64,000 nucleotides of DNA, taken from assembly GCF_009697225.1 (NCBI RefSeq), contig NZ_WIND01000002.1, positions 124,001-188,000 on the forward strand, written 5' to 3'. Numbering within the stretch: the stretch's first letter is position 1; each line of letters starts with the position of its first letter. Origin of the DNA: Halovulum marinum. GTDB taxonomy: Bacteria > Pseudomonadota > Alphaproteobacteria > Rhodobacterales > Rhodobacteraceae. Shown here piece after piece: positions 43,647-52,431 of this stretch. Under the pieces are notes generated by a model, which had not been told where the DNA came from, did not search any database, and saw nothing but the letters and a program-made list of their open reading frames with translations. Made by a program: the position numbers and the translations under genes.

Positions 43647-44696
43647 TCAGCCGCCCCAGGTGCGGCGCAGGAACGCCATCCAGTTGCGGTGGCAGATCTT
43701 CGCGATCAGCGCCTCGGACAGACCGCGGGCGCGCATCTCGGCGCGCAGCGCGGTCAGCCCGGCGGCGGTCGCCAGTTCGGGCGGGCAGGGCGCGCCGTCG
43801 AAATCCGAGCCAAGGCCGACGTGGTCCTCGCCCGCCAACTCCAGCATGTGCAGCAAATGGTCGACGCACAGCCCCAGCGTGCCCTCGGGGGCGATGCCGC
43901 CGTCGGGGCGCAGGAAGAACACGCCGAAGTTCAGGCCCACCATGCCGCCGGTCCGGCCGATCGCGCGCAACTGCGCGTCGGTCAGGTTGCGCGCCGACGG
44001 CGCGAGGGCGTGGCAGTTGGAGTGGGTGGCGACCAGCGGCAGCCCGGCCTCGGCCACGTCCCAGAAGCCGCGCATGTTGAGATGGCTGGTGTCGAGCACG
44101 ATCCGCAGCTGCGCGCAGCGGCGGGCGAGCGCCTTGCCCGCCGCGGTCAGGCCGGGGCCGGTGTCGGCGTCCGACGGGTGGCGGAACGGCACCCCGTGGC
44201 CGAACACCGTCGGCCGCGACCAGACCGGGCCGAGCGAGCGCAGCCCGGCGGCGTGCAGCACCTCGAGCCCCTCGAGGTCGGGGCCGATCGCCTCGGCGCC
44301 CTCGAGGTGCATGACGGCGGCGATCCGGCCGGCGGCCATCGCCGCATCGATCTCGGCCGCGGTGCGGCAGAGCGCCAGCAGGCCGGCGCGGTCGAGGGCG
44401 ATCAGCACCTCGGCCTGTCCGACCACGGCGGCGAGCGCGGACGCGCGGTCGATCGGTGCGGGCAGCGCCAGATCGTAGGGCGGGCTGCGGAAGGCGGCCC
44501 GGTCGGGCAACGGGCCGGAGGGCACGAACAGCGCGAACAGCCCGCCGGCGAACCCGCCCGCCTGCGCCTGTTTCACCGTGATCTGCCCGGGGCCGTCGGC
44601 GAAGTTCTGCGGCGCGCGCGCCGGCCCCGCCCGCCAGAGCCGCAGGATGGCGTCGTTGTGGCCGTCGAAGACCGGGGGGTGGCGCGGGTCCGTCAT
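43647..44696 (-). CDS. M19 membrane dipeptidase family protein
   Basis: This 349-residue zinc hydrolase of the renal dipeptidase family shows the metal-binding motifs DGHNDAILRL, HLEGAEAIG, THSNCHAL with SARNLTD and the closing GLGSDFDG. It has no signal peptide, so it is probably cytosolic. The family hydrolyses dipeptides, including D-amino-acid-containing ones, and some members act on other amides. It converges on the metalloprotease gene with only ten bases between the stops, so no terminator fits between. Confidence 0.9.
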   Translation of the reverse strand: MTDPRHPPVFDGHNDAILRLWRAGPARAPQNFADGPGQITVKQAQAGGFAGGLFALFVPSGPLPDRAAFRSPPYDLALPAPIDRASALAAVVGQAEVLIALDRAGLLALCRTAAEIDAAMAAGRIAAVMHLEGAEAIGPDLEGLEVLHAAGLRSLGPVWSRPTVFGHGVPFRHPSDADTGPGLTAAGKALARRCAQLRIVLDTSHLNMRGFWDVAEAGLPLVATHSNCHALAPSARNLTDAQLRAIGRTGGMVGLNFGVFFLRPDGGIAPEGTLGLCVDHLLHMLELAGEDHVGLGSDFDGAPCPPELATAAGLTALRAEMRARGLSEALIAKICHRNWMAFLRRTWGG

Positions 44697-45075
44697 CGGC
44701 CGAGTTGTGGACCGGCGTGGGCGCGCGCGCAAGGTGTGAAATCGGCCGGTTTCACCTTGGAAATCCCCCTAAGACCATGATTTTGTGGGCATGTTGAATC
44801 TGAAAACTGCGTGAACGGCGTCGGGCGGCGGGATTCGGGGCTGGCGGCGGGTGCCTCCGGCGGGGATGTTCGCGGAAGGTGGACGCCGGACGCCCGTTCC
44901 GGAACGGCGCGGCGGCGGATGCGGTCGGCGGATGGCGTGGCGATGTCCCGGGGGGGGGGCGCCGGGGCCGGCTGTCGCGCGGTGGAACGCATCCGACGCC
45001 ATTGCCAAATCCCGCGCGGTGCGCTGAAACATGTGGTGCGTGCAGCAGGAACGGAAAACGAGAAAGGGCGGCGCC
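44697..45075. other. 379-base intergenic region with operator-like near-palindrome and poly-G tract
   Basis: This lies between the divergent dipeptidase and lactonase genes. A near-perfect inverted repeat sits at 44731-44757 (AAGGTG...TTTCACCTT around CGGCCG), 35-61 bases ahead of the dipeptidase start on its template. A run of ten Gs occupies 44950-44959. No credible gene is seen. Confidence 0.5.
44731..44757. promoter_or_regulatory. operator-like inverted repeat upstream of the dipeptidase gene
   Basis: The arms AAGGTGTGAAA and TTTCACCTT are complementary apart from a two-base insertion in the left arm, and they flank TCGGCCGG. The spacing from the minus-strand start codon suits a regulator site, but no regulator gene is adjacent and no binding protein can be named. 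Confidence 0.35.
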
Positions 45076-46068
45076 ATGTCAGACGAGGACAACGATACGA
45101 CACCCTGGCGGCCGGCCCGCCGCTATCCCGACCCGGCGGTCATCGCGCTCGATCCGCGGTTCGAGAAGTACCGGCTGCCGCTGGCCGGTCTCGAGCGCCT
45201 GGCCACCGGTTGCCGCTGGTCCGAGGGGCCGGTCTGGTTCGGCGACGGGCGCTACCTGCTCTGGAGCGACATTCCCAACAACCGGATCATGCGCTGGGAC
45301 GAGGTGACCGGGCGGGTCTCGGCGTTTCGCCAGCCGTCGAACTTCGCCAACGGCCAGACCCGCGACCGGCAGGGCCGGCTGATCACCTGCGAACACGGGC
45401 CGCGCCGGGTGACGCGGACGGAATACGACGGGACCGTCACCGTGCTGGCCGACCGGTTCGGCGGCAGGCGGCTGAACTCGCCCAACGACGTGGTGGTCAA
45501 GTCCGACGGCAGCATCTGGTTCACCGATCCGCCGTTCGGGATCGCGGGCAATTACGAGGGCCACCGGGCCGAGCCGGAGCTGGGGCAGAACGTCTACCGG
45601 CTGGACCCCGGGAGCGGGCGGCTTGCGGTCGTGGCCGACGACATCCTTGGGCCGAACGGGCTGGCCTTCTCGCCGGACGAGCGTCTGCTCTACATCGTCG
45701 AGTCGCGGGGCGTGCCGACGCGGAAGATCCTTGCCTACGACGTCGTGGAGACCGGTGCCGAGGCCGGCGCTGAGGGCGGTGCGGCGCTGAGCGGCAAGCG
45801 GGTGCTGATCGACGCCGGCCCCGGCACCCCGGACGGGTTCCGCGTCGACGTCGACGGCAATCTGTGGTGCGGCTGGGGCATGGGGTCGGACGAGCTGGAC
45901 GGGGTGATGGTCTTCGCCCCGGACGGCACGCCCATCGGCCGCATCGCCCTGCCCGAACGCTGCGCCAACCTGTGTTTCGGCGGGCGGGCGAACAGCCGCC
46001 TGTTCATGGCGGCGAGCCACTCGGTCTATGCGCTTTACGTCAATGTCGCGGGCGTTTCCGGGGGGTGA
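45076..46068 (+). CDS. SMP-30/gluconolactonase family protein
   Basis: This 330-residue six-bladed beta-propeller lactonase has RWSEGPVWFGDGRYLLWSDI with the metal-binding glutamate in EGPVW, NFANGQTRDRQGRLITCEH, LNSPNDVVVKSDGSIWFTD and the catalytic Asp region GTPDGFRVDVDGNLW, all typical. It would open sugar-acid lactones, which suits the sugar-acid operons elsewhere in the window, though it is not adjacent to them. The ATG at 45076 is preferred, with AAAGGG 7 bases upstream. Confidence 0.9.
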   Translation: MSDEDNDTTPWRPARRYPDPAVIALDPRFEKYRLPLAGLERLATGCRWSEGPVWFGDGRYLLWSDIPNNRIMRWDEVTGRVSAFRQPSNFANGQTRDRQGRLITCEHGPRRVTRTEYDGTVTVLADRFGGRRLNSPNDVVVKSDGSIWFTDPPFGIAGNYEGHRAEPELGQNVYRLDPGSGRLAVVADDILGPNGLAFSPDERLLYIVESRGVPTRKILAYDVVETGAEAGAEGGAALSGKRVLIDAGPGTPDGFRVDVDGNLWCGWGMGSDELDGVMVFAPDGTPIGRIALPERCANLCFGGRANSRLFMAASHSVYALYVNVAGVSGG

Positions 46069-46138
46069 GGCGCCGCCGGCCGCCGCGCGGGGCCCGACCG
46101 GACGGCCCGATCGGACGGAGCCGAGACCTGCGCCGTGG

Positions 46139-49100
46139 TCAATGGAAGTTCCGCCCCTTGGGCAGCGCCCGGTTGCGGGCCAGCGCTTCGGCGTCGTTCC
46201 GGAGTTCCGGCGCGTCGGCCAGCAGCCGCGACAGGGCCGAGCCGGCGCGGCGGCGCTGGTTGCGGTTGTCCTCGGCCACGGGGCGGCGGACCTCGTCGGC
46301 GTTGGCGAGCGAGGCCAGCCCGATGTCGGCGTCGGAGATCCGCTGCATCAGCCCGGTGAGATCGAAGATCTCGTGCGCGACGACGTGGATCACGCCGTCC
46401 TGGGATTGCAGCCGGCCGCGCACCGCGACGCAGCGGCAGCCCAGCACCAGCGCGCGGTAACGCTCGAACACCTTGGGCCAGATGATGATGTTGGCGACGC
46501 CGGTCTCGTCCTCGATGGTCTCGAACACCACGCCCTTGGCGGTGCCGGGGCGCTGGCGCACCAGCACCAGGCCCGCGACCGTCACCCATGACCCCGAGCG
46601 GCGGCGCTGAAGGTCCACGTTGCGCGTTGTGCCGCGCCGGGCCAGGGCTGCGCGGACGAAGGACATCGGGTGCGCCTTCAGCGACAGGCTGAGGGTCTGG
46701 TAGTCGGTGATCACATGCTCGCCCAGCGGCATCGGCGGCAGGGCGATCTCGGCCTCGCGCAATGTACCGTCGTCGCGGCTGGTGGCGAACAGCGGCAGGT
46801 GTTCTGCGCTGCCCAGCGGGTCGAGCGCGCGCACCGCCCAGAGCGCCGCGCGCCGGTCCAGCCCGAGAGAGCGGAAGCAGTCGGCCTCGGCCAGTTTCTC
46901 GATCGCGCTGCGGGTCAGGCCCGAGCGCAGCCACAGATCGCGCACGCTGTCATAGCCGCGCCCGCGCCGGACGACGAGGCGCTGCGCGTCCTGCTCGCCG
47001 AAGCCCTTCACCTGCCGCAGTCCCAGCCGCACCGCGTGGGAATGGCGCATGATCCCGACCATCGACTGGTGCTGCATGGCGACCGGCTGCGGGGCGGCGT
47101 CCGCCTCCAGCGTGGCGTCCCAGTCTGAGGCGTTGACGTCGACCGCGCGCACCTCGACGCCATGCTCGCGGGCGTCGCGGATCAGCTGCGCGGGGGCGTA
47201 GAATCCCATCGGCTGCGAATTCAGGATCGCGGCGCAGAACACGTCGGGGTAATGGCATTTCAGCCAGCACGAGGTGTAGACCAGCAGCGCGAAGCTGGCG
47301 GCGTGGCTTTCGGGGAAGCCGTATTCGCCGAAGCCCTCGATCTGGCGGAAGCAGTGCTCGGCGAAGTCGCGCTCGTAGCCGTTGGCGACCATCCCTTCGA
47401 CCATGCGGGTCTGGAAGCTGCCGATGGTGCCGACGCGCTTGAAGGTCGCCATGGCGCGGCGCAGCTTGTCGGCCTCGCCCGGGGGGAAGCCGGCGGCGAC
47501 GATGGCGATGTTCATCGCCTGCTCCTGGAACAGCGGCACGCCGAGGGTCTTGCCGAGGACCTGGCGCAGTTCCTCCTTTGGGTAGGTGACCTCCTCCAGC
47601 CCCTGGCGGCGGCGCAGGTAGGGGTGGACCATGTCGCCCTGGATCGGGCCGGGGCGGACGATGGCGACCTCGATCACCAGGTCGTAATAGCAGCGGGGCT
47701 TGAGGCGCGGCAGCATGGTCATCTGCGCGCGGCTTTCGATCTGGAACACGCCCACCGTGTCGGCGCGGCAGATCATGTCGTAGGTCGGCGTGTCGCCATC
47801 CTCGATCGAGGCCAGCGTTTCCCACCGCTCGTAATGGCGGGCCAGCAGGTCGAGGCCCTTGCGCAGGCAGGTCAGCATCCCCAGCGCCAGCACGTCGATC
47901 TTGAGCATGCCCAGCGATTCCAGGTCGTCCTTGTCCCATTCGACGATGGTGCGGTCCTCCATCGCGGCGTTTTCCACCGGGATCAGGCTGGTCAGCCGGT
48001 CGCGGGTGATCAGGAAGCCGCCGACATGCTGGGAGAGGTGCCGGGGAAAGCCGACGATCTGCTGCGCGAGGTCCAGCATCTGGTTCAGGTGCCGATCCTC
48101 GGGGTCGAGGCCGGCGCGGCGGGCATCCTCGGCGTCGACCTCTTTCGACCACGAGCCCCACTTGGTCGACGAGATCGCGGCGATGGCATCCTCGGACAGG
48201 CCGAAGACCTTGCCGACCTCGCGGATCGCGGACTTGGCGCGGTAGGTGATGACGGTGGCGGCGAGGCCCGCCCGCTCGCGCCCGTACTTGGCATAGATGT
48301 ACTGGATCACCTCCTCGCGGCGCTCGTGCTCGAAATCGACGTCGATGTCGGGCGGCTCGCCCCGGTCCTCGGAGATGAAGCGCTCGAACAGCAGGTCGAC
48401 CTTGGCCGGGTCCACTTCCGTCACCCCCAGCGCGTAGCAGACGGCCGAGTTCGCCGCCGAGCCGCGGCCCTGGCACAGGATCCCGCGCGAGCGGGCGAAG
48501 CGGACGATGTCGTAGACGGTCAGGAAATAGGGCGCGTAGTCGAGCCGGCGGATCAGGCCAAGCTCGTGCGCCAGCGCGCGGGCGACCTTGTCGGGCGGGC
48601 CTTCGGGCCAGCGGCGCCTGACGCCCAGCGCGGTCAGGCGTTCGAGGGCCTGCTGGCTGGGCATCGCCTCGCCGCCCAGTTCGGCAAAGACCGGGTCCTC
48701 GGGGTACTGGTGGCGCAGCTCGTCCAGCGAGAAGCGGATGCGGCGGAACAGGGTGCGGGCATTGTCCACCGCCTGCGGCAGGTCGGCGAACAGGCGCGCG
48801 GTCTCGGCCTCGGGGCGCAGGTGCCGCTCGGCGTTCGGCTCCAGCAGGGTGCCGGCGCGGGCCAGGGTGGTGCCCTCGCGGATGCAGGTCAGCACGTCCT
48901 GCAGCGGGCGGCGATCCGGGTGGTGACAGAGCACGTCGCCGACGGCGACCGGGGGCACGTCATGCGCCTCGGCCAGCGCGGCCAGCCGGGTCAGTCGGCG
49001 CTGGTCGCCGGGGCCGTGCAGCCGGGTCAGGGCCAGGTGCATGTGCCCGGGGCTGGCGGCGCGCAGCCGGTCCAGCACCTGCGGCAGGCAGGCTTGCACC

Positions 49101-49498
49101 CGACGGGCGGGCAGCACCGCCAGCAGCAGCCCGTCCAGGTGCGCCAGCAGATCGGGCAAGGCCAGGTGACATTCGCCCTTGGGCGCGCGCCGCTTGCCCA
49201 GGCTCAGCAGCTCGCACAGCGTGCGCCAGCCGCCGCGATCCTCGGGCCAGGCCAGCACGTCCGGCGTGCCGTCGGTGAACACCAGCCGGCAGCCGGGGGC
49301 ATAGGCCAGCCGGGCCTCGCGCGCGGCCATGTGCCCGCGCACCACGCCCGCGACCGAGTTCCGGTCGCAGATCGCGATCCCGGCCAGGCCCAGCCTGGCG
49401 GCCATGCCGACCAGTTCCTCGGCATGAGAGGCGCCGCGCAGGAAAGAGAAATTCGAGGTGGCCGCCAACTCCACCCCGCCCGGGGGCAGAACACGCAT
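46139..49498 (-). CDS. dnaE2: error-prone DNA polymerase DnaE2
   Basis: This 1119-residue C-family polymerase performs translesion synthesis in SOS mutagenesis. The PHP domain is at the N-terminus (ELAATSNFSFLRGASH), followed by the palm with catalytic aspartates in PDIDVDFEHERREEV, then the tandem HhH and OB-fold regions (VTVAGLVLVRQRPGTAKGVVFETIEDETG). The N-terminus and gene order after imuA and imuB distinguish it from replicative DnaE1. GAGGG lies just before the ATG. A 267-base structured gap separates it from imuB, so it may have its own control. Confidence 0.95.
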   Translation of the reverse strand: MRVLPPGGVELAATSNFSFLRGASHAEELVGMAARLGLAGIAICDRNSVAGVVRGHMAAREARLAYAPGCRLVFTDGTPDVLAWPEDRGGWRTLCELLSLGKRRAPKGECHLALPDLLAHLDGLLLAVLPARRVQACLPQVLDRLRAASPGHMHLALTRLHGPGDQRRLTRLAALAEAHDVPPVAVGDVLCHHPDRRPLQDVLTCIREGTTLARAGTLLEPNAERHLRPEAETARLFADLPQAVDNARTLFRRIRFSLDELRHQYPEDPVFAELGGEAMPSQQALERLTALGVRRRWPEGPPDKVARALAHELGLIRRLDYAPYFLTVYDIVRFARSRGILCQGRGSAANSAVCYALGVTEVDPAKVDLLFERFISEDRGEPPDIDVDFEHERREEVIQYIYAKYGRERAGLAATVITYRAKSAIREVGKVFGLSEDAIAAISSTKWGSWSKEVDAEDARRAGLDPEDRHLNQMLDLAQQIVGFPRHLSQHVGGFLITRDRLTSLIPVENAAMEDRTIVEWDKDDLESLGMLKIDVLALGMLTCLRKGLDLLARHYERWETLASIEDGDTPTYDMICRADTVGVFQIESRAQMTMLPRLKPRCYYDLVIEVAIVRPGPIQGDMVHPYLRRRQGLEEVTYPKEELRQVLGKTLGVPLFQEQAMNIAIVAAGFPPGEADKLRRAMATFKRVGTIGSFQTRMVEGMVANGYERDFAEHCFRQIEGFGEYGFPESHAASFALLVYTSCWLKCHYPDVFCAAILNSQPMGFYAPAQLIRDAREHGVEVRAVDVNASDWDATLEADAAPQPVAMQHQSMVGIMRHSHAVRLGLRQVKGFGEQDAQRLVVRRGRGYDSVRDLWLRSGLTRSAIEKLAEADCFRSLGLDRRAALWAVRALDPLGSAEHLPLFATSRDDGTLREAEIALPPMPLGEHVITDYQTLSLSLKAHPMSFVRAALARRGTTRNVDLQRRRSGSWVTVAGLVLVRQRPGTAKGVVFETIEDETGVANIIIWPKVFERYRALVLGCRCVAVRGRLQSQDGVIHVVAHEIFDLTGLMQRISDADIGLASLANADEVRRPVAEDNRNQRRRAGSALSRLLADAPELRNDAEALARNRALPKGRNFH

Positions 49499-49530
49499 CT
49501 CACCCTCGAACTTGCGCGAGTCGGGCCCGG

Positions 49531-49577
49531 GTCAAGGGCTGCCGCAGGCAGCGGCCGTCAGGCCGTTCACCCTTGAC
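49531..49577 (-). other. predicted three-way-junction element between imuB and dnaE2
   Basis: An outer 8-bp stem (49531-49538 with 49570-49577, GTCAAGGG/CCCTTGAC) encloses two adjacent hairpins: CTGCC/GGCAG (49539-49543 with 49547-49551) and CGGCC/GGCCG (49552-49556 with 49561-49565). The two inner helices abut without linker and four bases remain unpaired before the closing strand. All pairs are perfect. It lies 33 bases ahead of the dnaE2 start in the transcript. Confidence 0.55.
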
Positions 49578-49610
49578 GCGGGCGCGACCCGCATCCCCAT
49601 GCTCGCCCTC

Positions 49611-49640
49611 GGTCTGAGGGACACAGCTGTCCCTCAGACC
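49611..49640 (-). repeat. 13-bp-stem hairpin in the imuB-dnaE2 gap
   Basis: The arms GGTCTGAGGGACA and its exact complement flank a four-base loop. There is no T tract after it on the minus strand, so it is not a standard terminator. A third hairpin (GGGGGC/GCCCCC, 49724-49740) lies closer to the imuB stop. It may attenuate or stabilise the imuAB-dnaE2 transcript, or be a copy of a dispersed repeat. Confidence 0.55.
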
Positions 49641-49765
49641 TTGCCCAGCAAACCCCGTACCCTCACCACAAACGCCACGTCCCAAACCGGGCACCGGGAG
49701 CGCGCAGCGATCCCCGCCCCGAAGGGGGCTCGATGCCCCCGCCGGGGCGCGCCCCTCACGCGCGC

Positions 49766-51379
49766 TCATCCGAACACCCCGTGCATGTACCAGCGCGGCT
49801 GCACCGCCTCGCGCGCGTACAGCCCGTGGCGGAACATCCAGAACCGGTAGCCGTCGCCGTCCTCGACCCGGAAATAGTCCCGCGTCGGCGCGCTGCGCCC
49901 GTCGCGCCACCATTCGCAGGCGATCCGTTCGGGTCCTTCCGCCCGCGTCACCGCATGGCCCACTTTCCGCCAGCGAAAGCGCAGCGGCGGGCCGTCGGGG
50001 ATCTGGGCGACGGTCTCGACCGGCTCCGGGCGCGCCAGCAGGAACAGCGGCCGCGACAGCGGCGGCACCGGCGCCTTGGCGGCGGGGCTGGCGGGCTCGC
50101 TGCCCGCGCGCAGCCGCGACAGGGGCAGGGTGCCGAAGGCGCGCTCGGGGATATGCGTGTCGGCGCCGACGAAGCCGCGCACCCGCTCGGGCCCCAGCCG
50201 CGCGCCCAGCCGGTCGACCAGCGCGGCGAAACCGTCCTCGGCGGCGCGGCGGTCCACCAGGTCGCCCTGCGCGCCGCCGAAACGTTCGCTTTGCGCGACG
50301 TCCAGCTTCACCAGGTCGAAGCCGAACCCGGCCTCGATGTCCTGCCGCAGCCCGGCGATGCGGTCCCGGAACAGGCCGGCGATCCGGTCGGCGCGGCGCA
50401 GCGGCCCGGCCGAGGCGACCTGCAGCCGCTCGACATGGCCGTCGACGCGGAACAGGCGCAGCTCCAGCCGGCGCGCGCCCAGGCCGCGATCCTCGAGCAG
50501 CGGCACCAGCGCCTCGGCCAGCAGGGCGATGGCGCGGTCGATGTCGCTCTCGTGGCTGATCGGGTCGAAGAACGCCTTCTCGGCGCTCAGCGCGGCGGGG
50601 GCGCGCAGCGGCGTCAGCGCCTCCTTCTCGCGCCCCAGCGCCCGGTCGAGCCGGGTCATCAGCGCCGCGCCGAAGCGCCGGGCCAGCGGCGCGCGGGGCA
50701 GGTCGGCGATGCAGCCCACGGTTTTCAGCCCGACGCGGGTCAGCGCGGTCGCGACCTCGGTCCCGATGCCCAGCGCCGAGACCGGCAGCGCATCGAGCGC
50801 GGCGCGGGCCCCGCCCGGAGCCGCCACCGCGCGCGGATGGCTGCCGCCCGAGGCGTGCAGCGCCAGCGCGCGGGCGGCGCCTTGCGTGTCGGCCAGCCCG
50901 GCGCGGGCGTGCAGGCCCTGGCCGCGCAGGCGGGTCAGCAGATCGTCCAGCAAACCGTCCTCTCCTTTCCACAGATGCGCGCAGCCGGTGATGTCGAGCA
51001 TCAGGCGCGGCATCGTTCGTTCGCGCGGGTCGTCCTGTTCCAGCGCCACCAGCGGCGAATAGCGGTCGCACCAGGCCGCGAGCGCGTGCAGCAGGCCTGC
51101 GTCGGCCTGCCTGTCCGCCGGCTGCGCGTCCAGGTCCGGGCGCAGCGCGCGGGCGTCGGTCAGCGTCTGGCCCGGGCTCAGCCCCAGCGCCGCCGCCCCC
51201 GGCTCCAGCCCGGTCAGGCGCACGGCGTTCTTCACCGTGTCGGTCACCGCCAGCGGCGGCGCCTCAGGTCGCCCGTCGCAGATCCACGACCTGCCCCAGC
51301 GCGCCCGGGCGATCCGGTCGGTGGGCAGGTGCGGGAAGGCGAGGGCCAGATACCTCCTGTTCGGTCTGTCGTGGGCCAT
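49766..51379 (-). CDS. imuB: ImuB, inactive Y-family polymerase subunit
   Basis: This 537-residue Y-family-like protein bridges ImuA, DnaE2 and the beta clamp in damage-induced mutagenesis. The N-terminus reads RRYLALAFPHLPTDR instead of the DxDxFF motif of active enzymes and the second acidic motif is replaced by LDITGCAHLW, so it should be catalytically dead as in other ImuB proteins. The C-terminal third is family-specific. The start overlaps the imuA coding region by 116 bases; the N-terminus agrees with relatives, so the overlap looks real. Confidence 0.92.
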   Translation of the reverse strand: MAHDRPNRRYLALAFPHLPTDRIARARWGRSWICDGRPEAPPLAVTDTVKNAVRLTGLEPGAAALGLSPGQTLTDARALRPDLDAQPADRQADAGLLHALAAWCDRYSPLVALEQDDPRERTMPRLMLDITGCAHLWKGEDGLLDDLLTRLRGQGLHARAGLADTQGAARALALHASGGSHPRAVAAPGGARAALDALPVSALGIGTEVATALTRVGLKTVGCIADLPRAPLARRFGAALMTRLDRALGREKEALTPLRAPAALSAEKAFFDPISHESDIDRAIALLAEALVPLLEDRGLGARRLELRLFRVDGHVERLQVASAGPLRRADRIAGLFRDRIAGLRQDIEAGFGFDLVKLDVAQSERFGGAQGDLVDRRAAEDGFAALVDRLGARLGPERVRGFVGADTHIPERAFGTLPLSRLRAGSEPASPAAKAPVPPLSRPLFLLARPEPVETVAQIPDGPPLRFRWRKVGHAVTRAEGPERIACEWWRDGRSAPTRDYFRVEDGDGYRFWMFRHGLYAREAVQPRWYMHGVFG

Positions 51380-52073
51380 GGGTGAATGTCTTGCGCTTGG
51401 GGTTCCAGGTGACGGACCAGGCGCCGCTGCGCCCGTCGCGGCTGCGTTCCAGCACCAGCCTGTGGCAGGGCAGGCCGATGCCCTCGGGAAAGCTGGCGTC
51501 GGGGGGCGAGGGCAGCGGCTCCACCCGCCAGCGGGTCAGGGCGGCGTTGGCTTCCTCCGCGCCGCTCTGGCGTAGGATCAGCACCATCACGCCGCTGTCG
51601 CGCGCCCGGATCATCAGCCGCCGCGTCGCCACCCGGTCCAGCAGCTTCGGGTTGCCCTTCACGTGCAGCACCACGGCGGCGAGATCGGTGCAGCGCGCGC
51701 CCTCGTCCGCCGCCCAAAGGGCGGATTTCAGGTCCACCGGGTGCACCAGCGTCAGCGCGCCCGGATCCAGCCCGTACTGCGCCAGCCCGTCCGGGCAGAG
51801 CAGCCCCGCGTCGGGCAGCGCCGCCGGGTCGGTGACCCACAGCACCCGCCCCCGAGGCCCCCGGCACAGCTGCGCCAGCAGCGCCGCGACCAGCCCGGTC
51901 GCCGCGCCGATGCCGCGCGCCAGCGGGGCGCGGACCTCGTGCAGGCCATCCCGTTCCAGCCCGCCGCCCAGCACCGCGTCCGGGCCGGGCAGGCCAAGGC
52001 GCAGCCGCGCCGCCCGGCCCTTGCGGGGGCCGAGCGACAGGCGGTCGAGCGTGGCGGCGGCGTGCATCTCCAT
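51264..52073 (-). CDS. imuA: ImuA, RecA-like SOS mutagenesis protein
   Basis: This 269-residue RecA/SulA-like protein is first in the imuA-imuB-dnaE2 cassette. It has a RecA-fold core with PGPDAVLGGGLERDGLHEV, a Walker-B-like strand VVLHVKGN and a TWNPKRKTF segment near the C-terminus. About 40 residues after that extend into imuB and are Pro/Arg-rich, unlike the core. A LexA box and a strong promoter sit 21-67 bases upstream. It probably targets the mutasome to RecA filaments. Confidence 0.9.
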   Translation of the reverse strand: MEMHAAATLDRLSLGPRKGRAARLRLGLPGPDAVLGGGLERDGLHEVRAPLARGIGAATGLVAALLAQLCRGPRGRVLWVTDPAALPDAGLLCPDGLAQYGLDPGALTLVHPVDLKSALWAADEGARCTDLAAVVLHVKGNPKLLDRVATRRLMIRARDSGVMVLILRQSGAEEANAALTRWRVEPLPSPPDASFPEGIGLPCHRLVLERSRDGRSGAWSVTWNPKRKTFTHGPRQTEQEVSGPRLPAPAHRPDRPGALGQVVDLRRAT

Positions 52074-52093
52074 GCGCTGTCCCCGAGTCGTAT

Positions 52094-52140
52094 GTTCGCG
52101 TTATGTTCTCATTACATCTCTCCCCCGGCGCCCGAGTCAA
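52094..52140 (-). promoter_or_regulatory. SOS promoter: LexA box and sigma-70 hexamers for imuA-imuB-dnaE2
   Basis: The direct repeat GTTC-N7-GTTC lies at 52094-52108 (GAAC-N7-GAAC in the gene's sense), the alphaproteobacterial LexA site. On the minus strand TTGACT (52135-52140) is followed after 18 bases by TGTAAT (52111-52116), and the LexA box begins two bases further on, covering the expected start point. Repression by LexA and induction on DNA damage are strongly predicted. Confidence 0.9.
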
Positions 52141-52431
52141 GAGCGGTCCCGCCCGGTAGGAACGGGGCCGCGCGCAGGGGCCGGAACGCAAAGGGAAATT
52201 ACCTGGAGGCGTCCGCAAACCCTGTTGGCCCGCTTCGCTTTCGAGCAAAGAAGCCAACCAAACCAGCCGCTGTCACTAGCCTCGCACCGTGGCGCCGCAG
52301 CGGCAGATGTCCGCATTCAGCCCGGAGCGGACAGCAGCCGACCCTAAGAGCCTGACTCTGAACAGAATTCTTGATCGAGAAGTCGCAACCGGTCTATGCT
52401 TTCCTCCAGAAGCGGAGGCTCTGATCATTCT
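52141..52431. other. intergenic stretch between the SOS promoter and the orphan gene
   Basis: Together with the SOS promoter this forms a 358-base gap between divergent genes. No coding frame is supported. Base composition falls toward the orphan gene from about 52200 onward, marking one edge of what may be acquired DNA. No direct or inverted repeats typical of an insertion sequence were seen. Confidence 0.45.
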
